Positions 1 to 7,716 of a DNA stretch of 40,333 bases are shown piece by piece. Source of the DNA: DYHD01 sp964411065 (GTDB lineage Bacteria > Nitrospirota > Thermodesulfovibrionia > Thermodesulfovibrionales > Dissulfurispiraceae). Under the pieces are notes generated by a model. That model searched no databases, had not been told where the DNA came from, and worked only from the letters and a program-made list of their open reading frames with translations. The stretch covers positions 1 through 40,333 of the forward strand of contig CAYPJO010000009.1 in NCBI GenBank assembly GCA_964411065.1. The letters are read 5' to 3'. The position numbers were made by a program, and so were the translations under genes. Positions within the stretch are counted from its first letter, which is position 1. The number at the start of each line of letters is the position of its first letter.

Positions 1-129
1 TCTTCTATCCTGTTTGAAAAATAAAATCCAATATTTTCAATGAGTTAGAATTTTAATTGATAGCTTTAAGATCACCGTTAACCATAGCTCTCTTAAAATG
101 CCTTTTAAATATAGAAAACAAAAAATTAG

Positions 130-157
130 TTGACTATACAATATATTGTAGTATATT
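130..157 (+). promoter_or_regulatory. Predicted nrdJ promoter with NrdR-like operator
   Basis: A -35-like TTGACT (130-135) and a -10-like TATATT (152-157) are separated by 16 bases. Between them lies a perfect 12-bp palindrome, ACAATATATTGT (138-149), whose core CAATATATTG fits the core of the published NrdR box (CwAtATaTwG). A second half-match, TAGTATATTG, follows at 149-158. NrdR represses ribonucleotide reductase genes in many bacteria, so a site in this promoter is sensible. The flanking bases match the consensus only partly, and the spacing of the two sites is not the usual pair. No cobalamin riboswitch is visible in the 192 bases before the gene. Confidence 0.5.
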
Positions 158-204
158 GTTATATACCCTACTAAATAAGGAATGCAAAATATATGGAGGA
201 GTTT

Positions 205-2457
205 ATGGATATAGAGTTAAAGCCTCTTTCGTTGACTCAAAATGCTATAACAGTTTTAGAAAAAAGGTATCTTAAAAGGAATGAAGATGGCAAAGTTATT
301 GAAACTCCAGAAGCTCTATTCACTAGAGTAGCTAAGTCAATAGCTTCCATTGATAGATTATATGGCAAGACTGATTTGGAGGTAAGAAAGACAGAAAATG
401 ATTTTTATGAGCTAATTACATCCTTAAAATTTCTCCCAAATAGTCCTACCCTAATGAATGCTGGTAGAAGGCTTGGACAACTCTCTGCATGCTTTGTTAT
501 TCCTGTAGAAGATTCTATGGACTCGATTTTTGATGCTATAAAGTATGCTGCTATAATCCATAAGTCCGGAGGTGGCACTGGATTTAGTTTCTCCAGACTT
601 AGACCAAAAGGGGATGTCGTAGGCTCTACAAAGGGGATTTCTTCTGGCCCTATCTCTTTTATGACGGTTTTTGACTCTGCCACTGAAGCTGTTAAACAAG
701 GGGGGACGAGAAGAGGGGCTAATATTGGAATTTTGAGGGTTGACCATCCTGACATACTGGAGTTCATAACTTGCAAGGATAAAAACAATACACTAAACAA
801 TTTTAATATCTCCGTTGCTATTACAGATTCCTTTATGAAAGCCTTTTTTGAAGATAAAGAGTATGACCTTATCAATCCAAGAACGAAAAAAGTAGCAGCT
901 TCTTTAAGGGCAAAAGAAGTCTTTCAGAAAATAGTAAATCAGGCATGGAAGAATGGAGAGCCAGGGGTGGTCTTTATTGATAGGATAAATGAGTCAAATC
1001 CTACTCCTGAAATAGGCGAAATAGAATCGACAAACCCCTGTGGTGAACAGCCTTTACTTCCTTTTGAATCCTGTAATCTTGGCTCTATAAATCTTGCAAA
1101 AATGGTCAAACAAAAGGGGCATGGCGATTTAGAAATAGACTGGGAGATGCTAAGAGATACTGTTTATAAATCAGTGCATTTTCTTGATAATGTAATCGAT
1201 GCGAATAAGTATCCCCTAAAGATGATAGAGGAGATGACAAAAGCTAATAGAAAAATCGGGCTCGGTGTTATGGGATGGGCTGATTTATTGATACAACTCA
1301 GAATCCCCTATAATTCTGAAGTAGCATTAGAGCTTGCAGAAAAAATAATGAAATTTATTCAAGATGAAGCAAGAAATGCTTCACACTATCTTGCCAAAAT
1401 ACGGGGACCCTTCCCAAACTATCCAAAAAGCATATATAAAGACGGTCTGTTACTGAGAAATGCTACTTTAACTACTATTGCTCCTACAGGAACTCTATCT
1501 ATCATTGCAGGATGTTCCTCTGGGATCGAGCCCTTATTTGCTGTAGCCTTTGTAAGAAACGTCTTGGAAGGCACAAAGCTCATTGAGGTAAATCCATACT
1601 TTGAAAAGGCATTAAAAGATCATGGTCTATGGAGTAGAGATTTAGTGGAGAAGTGTTCAGAAGTCGGTTCAATACAGGGTCTTCGTGAATTACCAGAGGG
1701 AATCAAACGAATATTTGTTACATCCCATGATATATCCCCTGCTGACCATATAAAGATGCAAGCTTCTTTTCAAAAATATACTGATAATGCGGTATCCAAG
1801 ACAGTTAATTTACCTAACTCTGCAACTCCTAAGGATGTTGAAGAGGTATTTCTATTGGCTTATAAGCTTTCTTGTAAGGGTGTAACCGTATATCGGGATG
1901 GTTCAAGGGAAGAACAGGTTCTCTCTACAACTAAGAAAAAAGAGGAGGAAAGAACGAATGTAGACTCACTCCAGAAGATTATTCCTAAGAAGAGACCTAC
2001 GGTTATGAAGGGGACTACAAGATTTATGAAGACAGGCTGTGGAAATCTCTATGTAACGATTAACGAGGACTCATCTGGTAAACCCTTTGAAGTCTTCACA
2101 AACATTGGAAAAGCAGGTGGCTGTGCTTCAAGTCAAGCTGAGGCGATAGGGAGGCTTATTTCCCTCGCTTTAAGGTCTAATGTGGAACCAGAAGAGGTGA
2201 TTAAACAATTAAAAGGGATATCTTGTCATCAGCCCACATGGCATGAAGGCGGGAGAATCTTATCCTGTTCAGATGCTATAGCAAAGGCTTTAGAGAGATA
2301 CCAGCCTTTATCTGCAGATAATACCTTAGAGAAGGGTAATAATAAAGTTCTCTATAGGGAAACAATGTTGATAGGAGCCTGTCCTGAGTGTGGAAGCGCA
2401 ATACAGCATGAAGAGGGCTGCGCTAAATGTTATTCCTGTGGGTTTACTAAATGTTAA
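205..2457 (+). CDS. nrdJ: Adenosylcobalamin-dependent (class II) ribonucleotide reductase
   Basis: Reduces ribonucleotides to deoxyribonucleotides using adenosylcobalamin to make the active-site thiyl radical, so it works with or without oxygen. The 750-aa product has the expected parts: cysteine in LSACF (about 96), the NPCGEQ motif carrying the radical cysteine (about 279) and glutamate, ESCNLG as the partner cysteine region, a TSCPD-type segment near 610-660, and a C-terminal cysteine-rich tail (CPEC, CAKC, SCGFTKC) that would shuttle reducing equivalents. An ATG at 193 is possible, but GGAGG at 195-199 sits 5 bases before the ATG at 205, which is therefore preferred. No other RNR genes are in the window. 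Confidence 0.96.
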   Translation: MDIELKPLSLTQNAITVLEKRYLKRNEDGKVIETPEALFTRVAKSIASIDRLYGKTDLEVRKTENDFYELITSLKFLPNSPTLMNAGRRLGQLSACFVIPVEDSMDSIFDAIKYAAIIHKSGGGTGFSFSRLRPKGDVVGSTKGISSGPISFMTVFDSATEAVKQGGTRRGANIGILRVDHPDILEFITCKDKNNTLNNFNISVAITDSFMKAFFEDKEYDLINPRTKKVAASLRAKEVFQKIVNQAWKNGEPGVVFIDRINESNPTPEIGEIESTNPCGEQPLLPFESCNLGSINLAKMVKQKGHGDLEIDWEMLRDTVYKSVHFLDNVIDANKYPLKMIEEMTKANRKIGLGVMGWADLLIQLRIPYNSEVALELAEKIMKFIQDEARNASHYLAKIRGPFPNYPKSIYKDGLLLRNATLTTIAPTGTLSIIAGCSSGIEPLFAVAFVRNVLEGTKLIEVNPYFEKALKDHGLWSRDLVEKCSEVGSIQGLRELPEGIKRIFVTSHDISPADHIKMQASFQKYTDNAVSKTVNLPNSATPKDVEEVFLLAYKLSCKGVTVYRDGSREEQVLSTTKKKEEERTNVDSLQKIIPKKRPTVMKGTTRFMKTGCGNLYVTINEDSSGKPFEVFTNIGKAGGCASSQAEAIGRLISLALRSNVEPEEVIKQLKGISCHQPTWHEGGRILSCSDAIAKALERYQPLSADNTLEKGNNKVLYRETMLIGACPECGSAIQHEEGCAKCYSCGFTKC

Positions 2458-2664
2458 TCTGATGAATTAAAAAAAGCAATTGTGCATTTGATTGTATTTA
2501 GGAGTTGAAAACTCTATCTCGGTATATTTAACTTCTGACTTCGATTTTAAATCAAAAGTTTAAAATATAATTGTAAGCTTTAGCTTTCTTCAATCTAATA
2601 ATTTAAAGAAGGGGATTCCTTTTTAAAGCTAATAATTAAGATAGGGATAAAATTAATCAATAAT
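2458..2664. other. Intergenic sequence after nrdJ
   Basis: AT-rich sequence with no convincing ORF and no clear hairpin-plus-T-run terminator. It leads into transposase debris starting near 2665. Confidence 0.5.
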
Positions 2665-2880
2665 GATGAAGCAGTCAAGAAGTTTGAAATCCTTTGTAGT
2701 AGATACAAAAAGGAGTATGCAGTATATATAAAAATTGCCCAAAGATGACAAAAGAGCATCTTTGTTATAAAAACCTTAAGGGTTACAGAAACATATATAC
2801 ACAAACAAAGATAATTGAGAATATAAATAGCATCCATGAAGTATCAAGGGCAGATGCTGGGATTCTATCAAATTTGACTC
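2665..2880 (+). pseudogene. IS256/mutator-type transposase remnant, C-terminal part
   Basis: Conceptual translation with stops and frame changes gives fragments such as DEAVKKFEILCSRYKKEYAVYIK and IYTQTKIIENIN, the region that in IS256/mutator transposases surrounds the YTTN-IIE motif holding the last catalytic glutamate. The same stretch, better preserved, occurs near 15361-15743. No intact reading frame, ribosome-binding site or full-length element remains. The assignment rests on recognised motifs and on the match between the two local copies. Confidence 0.55.
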
Positions 2881-3325
2881 CTTCTATAATTTCTTTCTTA
2901 ATGCTCTCTGGGTAAGTTTTCTAAGTGATAGAGTTTTTAAAAAACTTTAAGTTTGCTAAATCTGAATAGATACCTGTTTTTGTCTCAAAAGTAGTAACTC
3001 TTTAGTCTTCGACAGTATAAAAGTGATCAATTTGTGTGTTAAACGGACGACCTAAATAAGCGTGATGAAATAAGTTACAAAAGGTTATACAAAAGGAATT
3101 TGAGAAAAAAATAGGATTAAGTTAAATCAAGGGTTTATGAATCAATCTTGCCAATTTTAAGGTCTACATTGATAAATTCAGAAAAAGGAAGGATATTTAA
3201 GAATGGCGAATCTCGCACAAGGCGATAACTTTAGATAGTAAGTGAGATAGTCCTATTAGGGATTTCAGAGATTCTCCATCTTAATTCATTTTAATTTTTA
3301 GTCCTATTGTCTTTATAATTAAGCT
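2881..3325. other. Gene-free stretch before tgt
   Basis: No recognisable gene. It may hold further decayed IS sequence. The last bases contain TATAAT at 3314-3319, only 6 bases before the tgt start codon, with no ribosome-binding site; a convincing -35 is not visible. Confidence 0.4.
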
Positions 3326-4474
3326 ATGGACTTTAAAGTTAGAAAAACTCATGAAAATTTGAGAATTGGCGTAATTACAACTGCCCATGGCAAAATTAAT
3401 ACGCCAGCCTTCATGGCAGTTGGTACCCAAGGAACTGTAAAAGCAATGTCTCCTGATGAATTAAGAGATATTGGAGTAGAGGTCATTCTTAGTAATACCT
3501 ATCATCTTTACCTAAGACCAGGGCATGAAATCATTAAGAACATCGGCGGTATCCATAATTTTATCAACTGGGAAGCTCCTATTCTCACCGATAGCGGAGG
3601 TTTTCAAGTGTTTAGTCTATCAAATCTGCGAAAGATAAACGAGGATGGTGTAGAATTTAAATCTCATCTTGACGGTTCTACTCATTTCTTTAGTCCAGAA
3701 AAGTCCATGGAAGTCCAAATTTCATTAGGTTCAGATATTGCAATGGCTTTTGATGAGTGCACTCCTTATCCTGCTGATTATGATTATGCCCTTAAGTCTT
3801 TAATGCGGACGACCCGCTGGGCAAAAAGATGTAAAAATTTCCATAAAGAGCAAGGTATCAACAACCAAGCCCTTTTTGGTATTATTCAAGGAGGCATGTA
3901 CAGAGATCTTCGAATAAGAAGTCTTGAAGAATTGATAGAGTTAGGTTTTGATGGCTATGCTCTCGGCGGATTGAGTGTGGGGGAGAGTAAAGAGGAGATG
4001 TACGATATAATAAGTTTTATATCACCCTATTTACCTGAGGATAAACCAAGGTATCTTATGGGAGTGGGCGATTTAAGAGATGTCTTAGTGGCTGTTGAGA
4101 ATGGTTTTGATATGTTTGATTGTGTAATGCCTACAAGAAACGCAAGAAATGGCACTCTTTTTACAAGAGCAGGAAGGATTAGCATAAAAAGGGCAGAATA
4201 TAAAGATGACCCAGCCCCCTTAGATGATGAGTGCAATTGTTATACTTGCAGAAATTTTTGTCGTGCCTATTTGAGGCATCTTTTTTTAGCCAGAGAGATT
4301 CTATCTATGAGATTGAATACAATCCACAATCTTTATTTTTATTTCAATTTTTTTAGAAAGATGAGAGAAGCTATAGATGCTGGACAGTTCTACTATTTCA
4401 AAAAAAAGTGGGAAAAAATACTTCAACAGAATTTCAGAGATAAAGAAGGTTTTACTAATAACGCTATTTTTTAA
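3326..4474 (+). CDS. tgt: Queuine tRNA-ribosyltransferase (tRNA-guanine transglycosylase)
   Basis: Exchanges guanine 34 of GUN-anticodon tRNAs for the queuosine precursor preQ1. The 382-aa length is normal. Visible motifs: DSGGFQVFSL (89-98) with the catalytic aspartate, DECTPYP (143-149), GGLSVGE in the substrate pocket, the nucleophile region FDMFDC (about 262-265), and zinc ligands CxCxxC (303, 305, 308) with a later histidine (334). The start has no Shine-Dalgarno, and a TATAAT lies just upstream, so the mRNA may be leaderless. The 3' end overlaps the next gene by about 98 bases, which suggests translational coupling. No queuosine precursor genes are in the window. Confidence 0.96.
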   Translation: MDFKVRKTHENLRIGVITTAHGKINTPAFMAVGTQGTVKAMSPDELRDIGVEVILSNTYHLYLRPGHEIIKNIGGIHNFINWEAPILTDSGGFQVFSLSNLRKINEDGVEFKSHLDGSTHFFSPEKSMEVQISLGSDIAMAFDECTPYPADYDYALKSLMRTTRWAKRCKNFHKEQGINNQALFGIIQGGMYRDLRIRSLEELIELGFDGYALGGLSVGESKEEMYDIISFISPYLPEDKPRYLMGVGDLRDVLVAVENGFDMFDCVMPTRNARNGTLFTRAGRISIKRAEYKDDPAPLDDECNCYTCRNFCRAYLRHLFLAREILSMRLNTIHNLYFYFNFFRKMREAIDAGQFYYFKKKWEKILQQNFRDKEGFTNNAIF

Positions 4475-5279
4475 CCTTCTCGTATCGTCTGTAAAAGTAG
4501 TGTATGGATACCTCACAAACTCTTTGTCTATTTTATCTGATGGCTACCATTCTTTGTTTGACGGTATCTCTAATATTGTTGGCCTTATAGGTATCTACCT
4601 CTCTTCTCATCCCCCTGATGAAAAGCATCCGTATGGCCATAGAAAGTACGAAACACTCTTTACAATTTTTATCGGCTTATTAATGTTTTTAACCTGCATA
4701 GAGATATTCAAAAAGGTATATAACTCCCTTGTAGATACGCATACCGTAGAGATTACCACTACAAGTTTTTTGATTATGATAGCAACCGTAATTATAAATA
4801 GCGGGGTCGCAAAATACGAAATAAAAAAGGGAAGAGAATTAAAAAGCGAATACCTGATAGCAGACTCACGGCATACGAAGGTCGATGTCTATATTTCTGC
4901 CGGCGTTATAATAAGCCTTATTTTAATGAAATTAGGTTTTATTTTTATCGATGTAATTACGGGTGCAATTGTTGGCTTATTGGTGGCAAAGGCTGGCATA
5001 GAAATAGTTAAGGATGCAGTGGAAATCCTTGTGGATAAGACCAAAATTGATAAAAAGAAGATTAAAGAAATTGTTAATCAGGTAGAAGGGGTTAGAGGAT
5101 GCCATGGTGTAAGGACAAGGGGAACCCCAAACCATGTTTTTCTTGATCTTCATCTTTTGGTTGACCCAGTAATCTCGGTACATGATGCCCATGATATTGC
5201 CCATCAAGCAGAAGAAGAAATAAAAAAGAGATTTCCTGAAGTGGTAGATGTTATTGTCCATATAGAACCATCTCCTTAA
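4377..5279 (+). CDS. Cation diffusion facilitator family transporter
   Basis: Inner-membrane exporter of divalent metals (Zn, Fe, Mn or Cd class) in exchange for protons. The 300-aa protein has the CDF layout: several hydrophobic helices (about 25-45, 55-75, 90-110, 128-146, 165-200), metal-site motifs SDGYHSLFD (53-61) and ADSRHTKVD (about 161-169), and a cytoplasmic C-terminal domain ending with a VHIEP motif. The ATG at 4377 lies inside the end of tgt. It is kept because the family needs about 20 residues before the first helix and no in-frame ATG or GTG nearer the tgt stop was seen. The metal cannot be told from sequence. Confidence 0.9.
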   Translation: MLDSSTISKKSGKKYFNRISEIKKVLLITLFFNLLVSSVKVVYGYLTNSLSILSDGYHSLFDGISNIVGLIGIYLSSHPPDEKHPYGHRKYETLFTIFIGLLMFLTCIEIFKKVYNSLVDTHTVEITTTSFLIMIATVIINSGVAKYEIKKGRELKSEYLIADSRHTKVDVYISAGVIISLILMKLGFIFIDVITGAIVGLLVAKAGIEIVKDAVEILVDKTKIDKKKIKEIVNQVEGVRGCHGVRTRGTPNHVFLDLHLLVDPVISVHDAHDIAHQAEEEIKKRFPEVVDVIVHIEPSP

Positions 5280-5507
5280 AAAATCTCTTGTTTACAATTA
5301 ATTTAGATTAAATTATATCTATCAAATTACAAATAAAAGATTTTAAATGGCAGTTTTTAAGGAAAAGATTACTTCGAAGCCATTGCTCCAAGCAATAACT
5401 GTTAATTAACGTCAATCTCTGTTGTTCATACAACCTGAGGAAAACAATTCCCTATTTTGGTCATGAGTGAGGTCAAATGAGAAGTAATATATAATACATT
5501 CACTTTT
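5280..5507. other. Intergenic sequence upstream of the redox operon
   Basis: No ORF or RNA gene recognised. AT-rich sequence leading into the repeated operator-like elements that begin at 5508. Confidence 0.4.
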
Positions 5508-5565
5508 ATAATTTTGCATGATATTTTTTATAATTTTTCTTGATATTATAATTTTTCTTGATATA
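5508..5565 (+). repeat. Three tandem copies of an 18-bp AT-rich motif
   Basis: The motif ATAATTTTTCTTGATAT occurs at 5530-5547 and again head-to-tail at 5548-5565 with one mismatch. A weaker third copy (ATAATTTTGCATGATAT) precedes them at 5508-5524. The repeats span the promoter of the nitroreductase-superoxide dismutase operon, so they could be binding sites for a regulator. They could also be a chance result of low base complexity. Confidence 0.6.
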
Positions 5566-5589
5566 ATGTATAATAATTAAAAATATTAT
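5540..5589 (+). promoter_or_regulatory. Predicted promoter of the redox operon
   Basis: TTGATA (5540-5545) and TATAAT (5562-5567) with a 16-base spacer form a good sigma-70-type promoter about 60 bases before the nitroreductase start. An inverted repeat, ATAATA (5570-5575) and TATTAT (5584-5589), sits just downstream of the -10 and is loosely like the AT-rich operators of Fur/PerR-type repressors. That assignment is a guess from the oxidative-stress gene content. Confidence 0.5.
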
Positions 5590-5625
5590 CATTAAATATT
5601 AGAGCTATTATGGTTGAGGGGTAAA

Positions 5626-6261
5626 ATGGATATATTATTAGATAGCATAAAGAATAGGCGTTCGATCAACTTCTTTGAACCAAACAAAGAGATCCCTGAA
5701 GACTTACTTAAATCACTATTAGAGGTAGCAAATCTGGCTCCATCATCTTTCAATCTGCAGCCTTGGAAAGTTGTTATTGTAAAGGATCCTGAAAGAAAGA
5801 AGATTTTAAGAAATTGTGCCTTTAATCAACCAAAAGTTGAAGATGCATCGGTAATATTAATAATCGTAGCAGATCCTGTAGCTCTTGAAGAGAATCTTGA
5901 AAGGGTTTTCGATAGCTGGGAAAGCTTGGGGTACATGAAGCCTGAGATGAGAGATGTTTATAAAAACATGGTCTATCAGCTTCAAGGAGAACCTACCAGT
6001 ATTAAAAGAAAGTTTTTTGCAATTAAAAACGCTGCTCTTTTTGCAATGAATCTTATGATTGCTGCCAGAGGATTTGGGCTTGAAACCCATCCGATGGATG
6101 GTTTTGAGGAAGAGTGTATCAAAAAAGAATTTAATATACCTAATGACAAAATAATCCCTATGATAGTCGCAGTCGGATACCTTAAAGATGGTATAGAGTT
6201 ATTACCAAGAGCTTTTAGAAGAAGTATTGATGAGTTTGTAAAAAATGAAACTTATAATTAA
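5626..6261 (+). CDS. Nitroreductase family flavoprotein
   Basis: An FMN-dependent NAD(P)H oxidoreductase of the nitroreductase fold; the natural substrate is unknown. The 211-aa protein shows the N-terminal RRS phosphate-binding motif, APSSFNLQPW for FMN contact, and the helix NAALFAMNLMIAARGFGLET typical of the family. The ATG at 5626 follows GAGGGG at good spacing and is preferred over an upstream TTG. First gene of a tight operon: the superoxide dismutase starts 10 bases after its stop. The context points to handling of oxidative or redox stress rather than degradation of nitroaromatics. Confidence 0.88.
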   Translation: MDILLDSIKNRRSINFFEPNKEIPEDLLKSLLEVANLAPSSFNLQPWKVVIVKDPERKKILRNCAFNQPKVEDASVILIIVADPVALEENLERVFDSWESLGYMKPEMRDVYKNMVYQLQGEPTSIKRKFFAIKNAALFAMNLMIAARGFGLETHPMDGFEEECIKKEFNIPNDKIIPMIVAVGYLKDGIELLPRAFRRSIDEFVKNETYN

Positions 6262-6271
6262 GGAGGGGTAT

Positions 6272-6850
6272 ATGTCCTATATTGCTAAAGATTATTCAAG
6301 CTTATTAGGGATGGAAGGATTCAGTGAGACATTATTAAAGAATCATTTCACCCTTTATCAAGGCTATGTTACTAATACCAACAAGGTTCTTGATATCCTT
6401 ACCCAGATGTTAAAAGATGGTAATATTGCTTCACCGGAATTTGCCGAATTAAAAAGAAGACTTGGGTGGGAATTCAATGGTATGAGACTTCATGAGTATT
6501 ATTTTGAAAATCTTGGTGGTAAATCTCCTTTTAACCCTGAGAGTAAACTTGCCCAAGCAATTAGCGCTAATTTTGGAAGTTTTAATAACTGGGAGAAAGA
6601 CTTTAGGGCTACAGGAACTATGAGAGGAATTGGATGGGTGATTCTTTATCAGGACCTAACCAATGGAAGACTGATTAACTTTTGGATCAATGAACATGAT
6701 GTATCCCATCCTGCTGGTTGTACCCCTTTACTAATTATGGATGTTTTTGAACATGCCTTTATGATAGATTACGGACTTAAAAGAGCAGACTATATAGAGG
6801 CATTTTTTAAAAACATAAATTGGCAAGCAGTTGAAACAAGACTTAAATAA
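6272..6850 (+). CDS. Fe/Mn-type superoxide dismutase, divergent clade
   Basis: Converts superoxide to hydrogen peroxide and oxygen. The 192-aa protein lacks a signal peptide, so it is cytoplasmic. Family landmarks: first-helix KNHFTLYQGYV, second ligand H74 in MRLHEYYF, GIGWVILY, and the D157/H161 pair in MDVFEHAF (the usual motif is DxWEH; the Trp is Phe). In an ungapped alignment with E. coli SodB the first histidine falls one residue late (N24-H25), though H25 is probably still the ligand. Start chosen by GGAGGGG at 6262-6268. Second gene of the redox operon. Confidence 0.9.
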   Translation: MSYIAKDYSSLLGMEGFSETLLKNHFTLYQGYVTNTNKVLDILTQMLKDGNIASPEFAELKRRLGWEFNGMRLHEYYFENLGGKSPFNPESKLAQAISANFGSFNNWEKDFRATGTMRGIGWVILYQDLTNGRLINFWINEHDVSHPAGCTPLLIMDVFEHAFMIDYGLKRADYIEAFFKNINWQAVETRLK

Positions 6851-6880
6851 TTATGAAAAACCCTTTAGTGAGGAGGCAAC

Positions 6881-7135
6881 ATGGCATACACAATAGATGA
6901 TCTTAAAGAAAAAATAGGGGAGATGTATCCCGAGATCAAACAACATGATATATCAATGGGAATAGAGCAAGACATTAATAAGAAAGCATACATAATAAAG
7001 TTCAAAAGAGGTAATAATGAGCTAACAACTCATTTAGACTTCAAAGATGCAGATGATTGCATGAACAATATTAAATGCATCTATTTAGGAGTACAAATAG
7101 AACAATTTATAAAGAACTTTGAATCGCTTAAATAG
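6881..7135 (+). CDS. Hypothetical 84-aa protein in the superoxide dismutase operon
   Basis: Not recognised. A small soluble, charged protein (MAYTIDDLKEKIGEMYPEIK...) with predicted helical ends and a central beta-like stretch (KAYIIKFKRGNNELTTHLD), two cysteines in DCMNNIKC, and no signal peptide or membrane segment. A clear GAGGAGG precedes the ATG. It lies 30 bases after the superoxide dismutase and 8 bases before the DsrC-like gene, so it is almost certainly co-transcribed and may partner one of them. Confidence 0.75.
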   Translation: MAYTIDDLKEKIGEMYPEIKQHDISMGIEQDINKKAYIIKFKRGNNELTTHLDFKDADDCMNNIKCIYLGVQIEQFIKNFESLK

Positions 7136-7143
7136 GAGGGTTA

Positions 7144-7488
7144 ATGCCAATTTTAGAGTATGGTGATTTAAAAATTAAGGTAGACAATGAAGGTTATCTG
7201 GAAAACTTTGACGATTGGAACGAAAAAGTTGCCTGTGCACTTGCTGAGCAAGAAGGTATAGAAGAGCTAACAAAAGAAAAACTTGAAATTCTAAAATTTG
7301 TCAGAAATTTCTATAAGGAATTTAATTTTTTCCCCATTTTCAATGCGGTATGCAAAAATGTTCATCAACCTCATGACTGTATCACAGAGCAGTTTACTAG
7401 CCCCTTGCTTACATGGAAACTTGCAGGACTTCCAAAACCGGACAATTTTATAGTAAATGTTCTTGAGCATAGACAGACACCTGATTAA
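7144..7488 (+). CDS. DsrC/TusE-family protein lacking the C-terminal cysteines
   Basis: DsrC and TusE carry sulfur as persulfide or trisulfide on C-terminal cysteines. This 114-aa protein has the family fold signature: the N-terminal YLENFDDWNEKVA and the C-terminal KLAGLPKP. Where DsrC ends in GLPKPTGCV with a second cysteine ten residues earlier, this one reads LLTWKLAGLPKPDNFIV and continues to HRQTPD, so both conserved cysteines are missing. Two other cysteines exist (CKNVHQPHDC). Proteins like this have been grouped as regulatory DsrC relatives (RspA). Last gene of the redox operon, with AGGAGGG before the ATG. Confidence 0.85.
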   Translation: MPILEYGDLKIKVDNEGYLENFDDWNEKVACALAEQEGIEELTKEKLEILKFVRNFYKEFNFFPIFNAVCKNVHQPHDCITEQFTSPLLTWKLAGLPKPDNFIVNVLEHRQTPD

Positions 7489-7595
7489 ACTTACAAGAAT
7501 TGAGATTGTCAGTCCTAAAAATGGTTTTAGATGAACAAAAATTAAGTGATTAAAGATAATTTTATTTTATACTCAATTTTATTCTATAATTAAAA

Positions 7596-7641
7596 AAGCC
7601 CGTAACGGATAAATAAAATACTATTTATCTATTATGGGCTT
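7596..7641 (-). terminator. Long hairpin, terminator-like on the minus strand
   Basis: Two 20-base arms, AAGCCCGTAACGGATAAATA and TATTTATCTATTATGGGCTT, pair with few mismatches around a 6-base loop. A run of six A precedes it on the plus strand, so only a minus-strand transcript would end in a U-run. No minus-strand gene lies nearby. It may simply end the redox operon or be a small palindromic repeat. Confidence 0.45.
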
Positions 7642-7716
7642 ATCCTGCCAGTTAACGTATAGTAAATCCCTTTTGTATAAACTTTATAAAGGCACATTCA
7701 TAACAGGAGGCACAGA

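Noticed and set aside
1..192. Cobalamin riboswitch before nrdJ
   Set aside because: No B12-box or aptamer-like sequence in the visible leader, although the leader is cut by the window edge.
57..275. 72-codon frame overlapping the nrdJ start
   Set aside because: It covers the nrdJ promoter and start, has no ribosome site, and its translation is not protein-like.
405..875. 156-codon minus-strand frame inside nrdJ
   Set aside because: Shadow of the strongly supported nrdJ coding strand.
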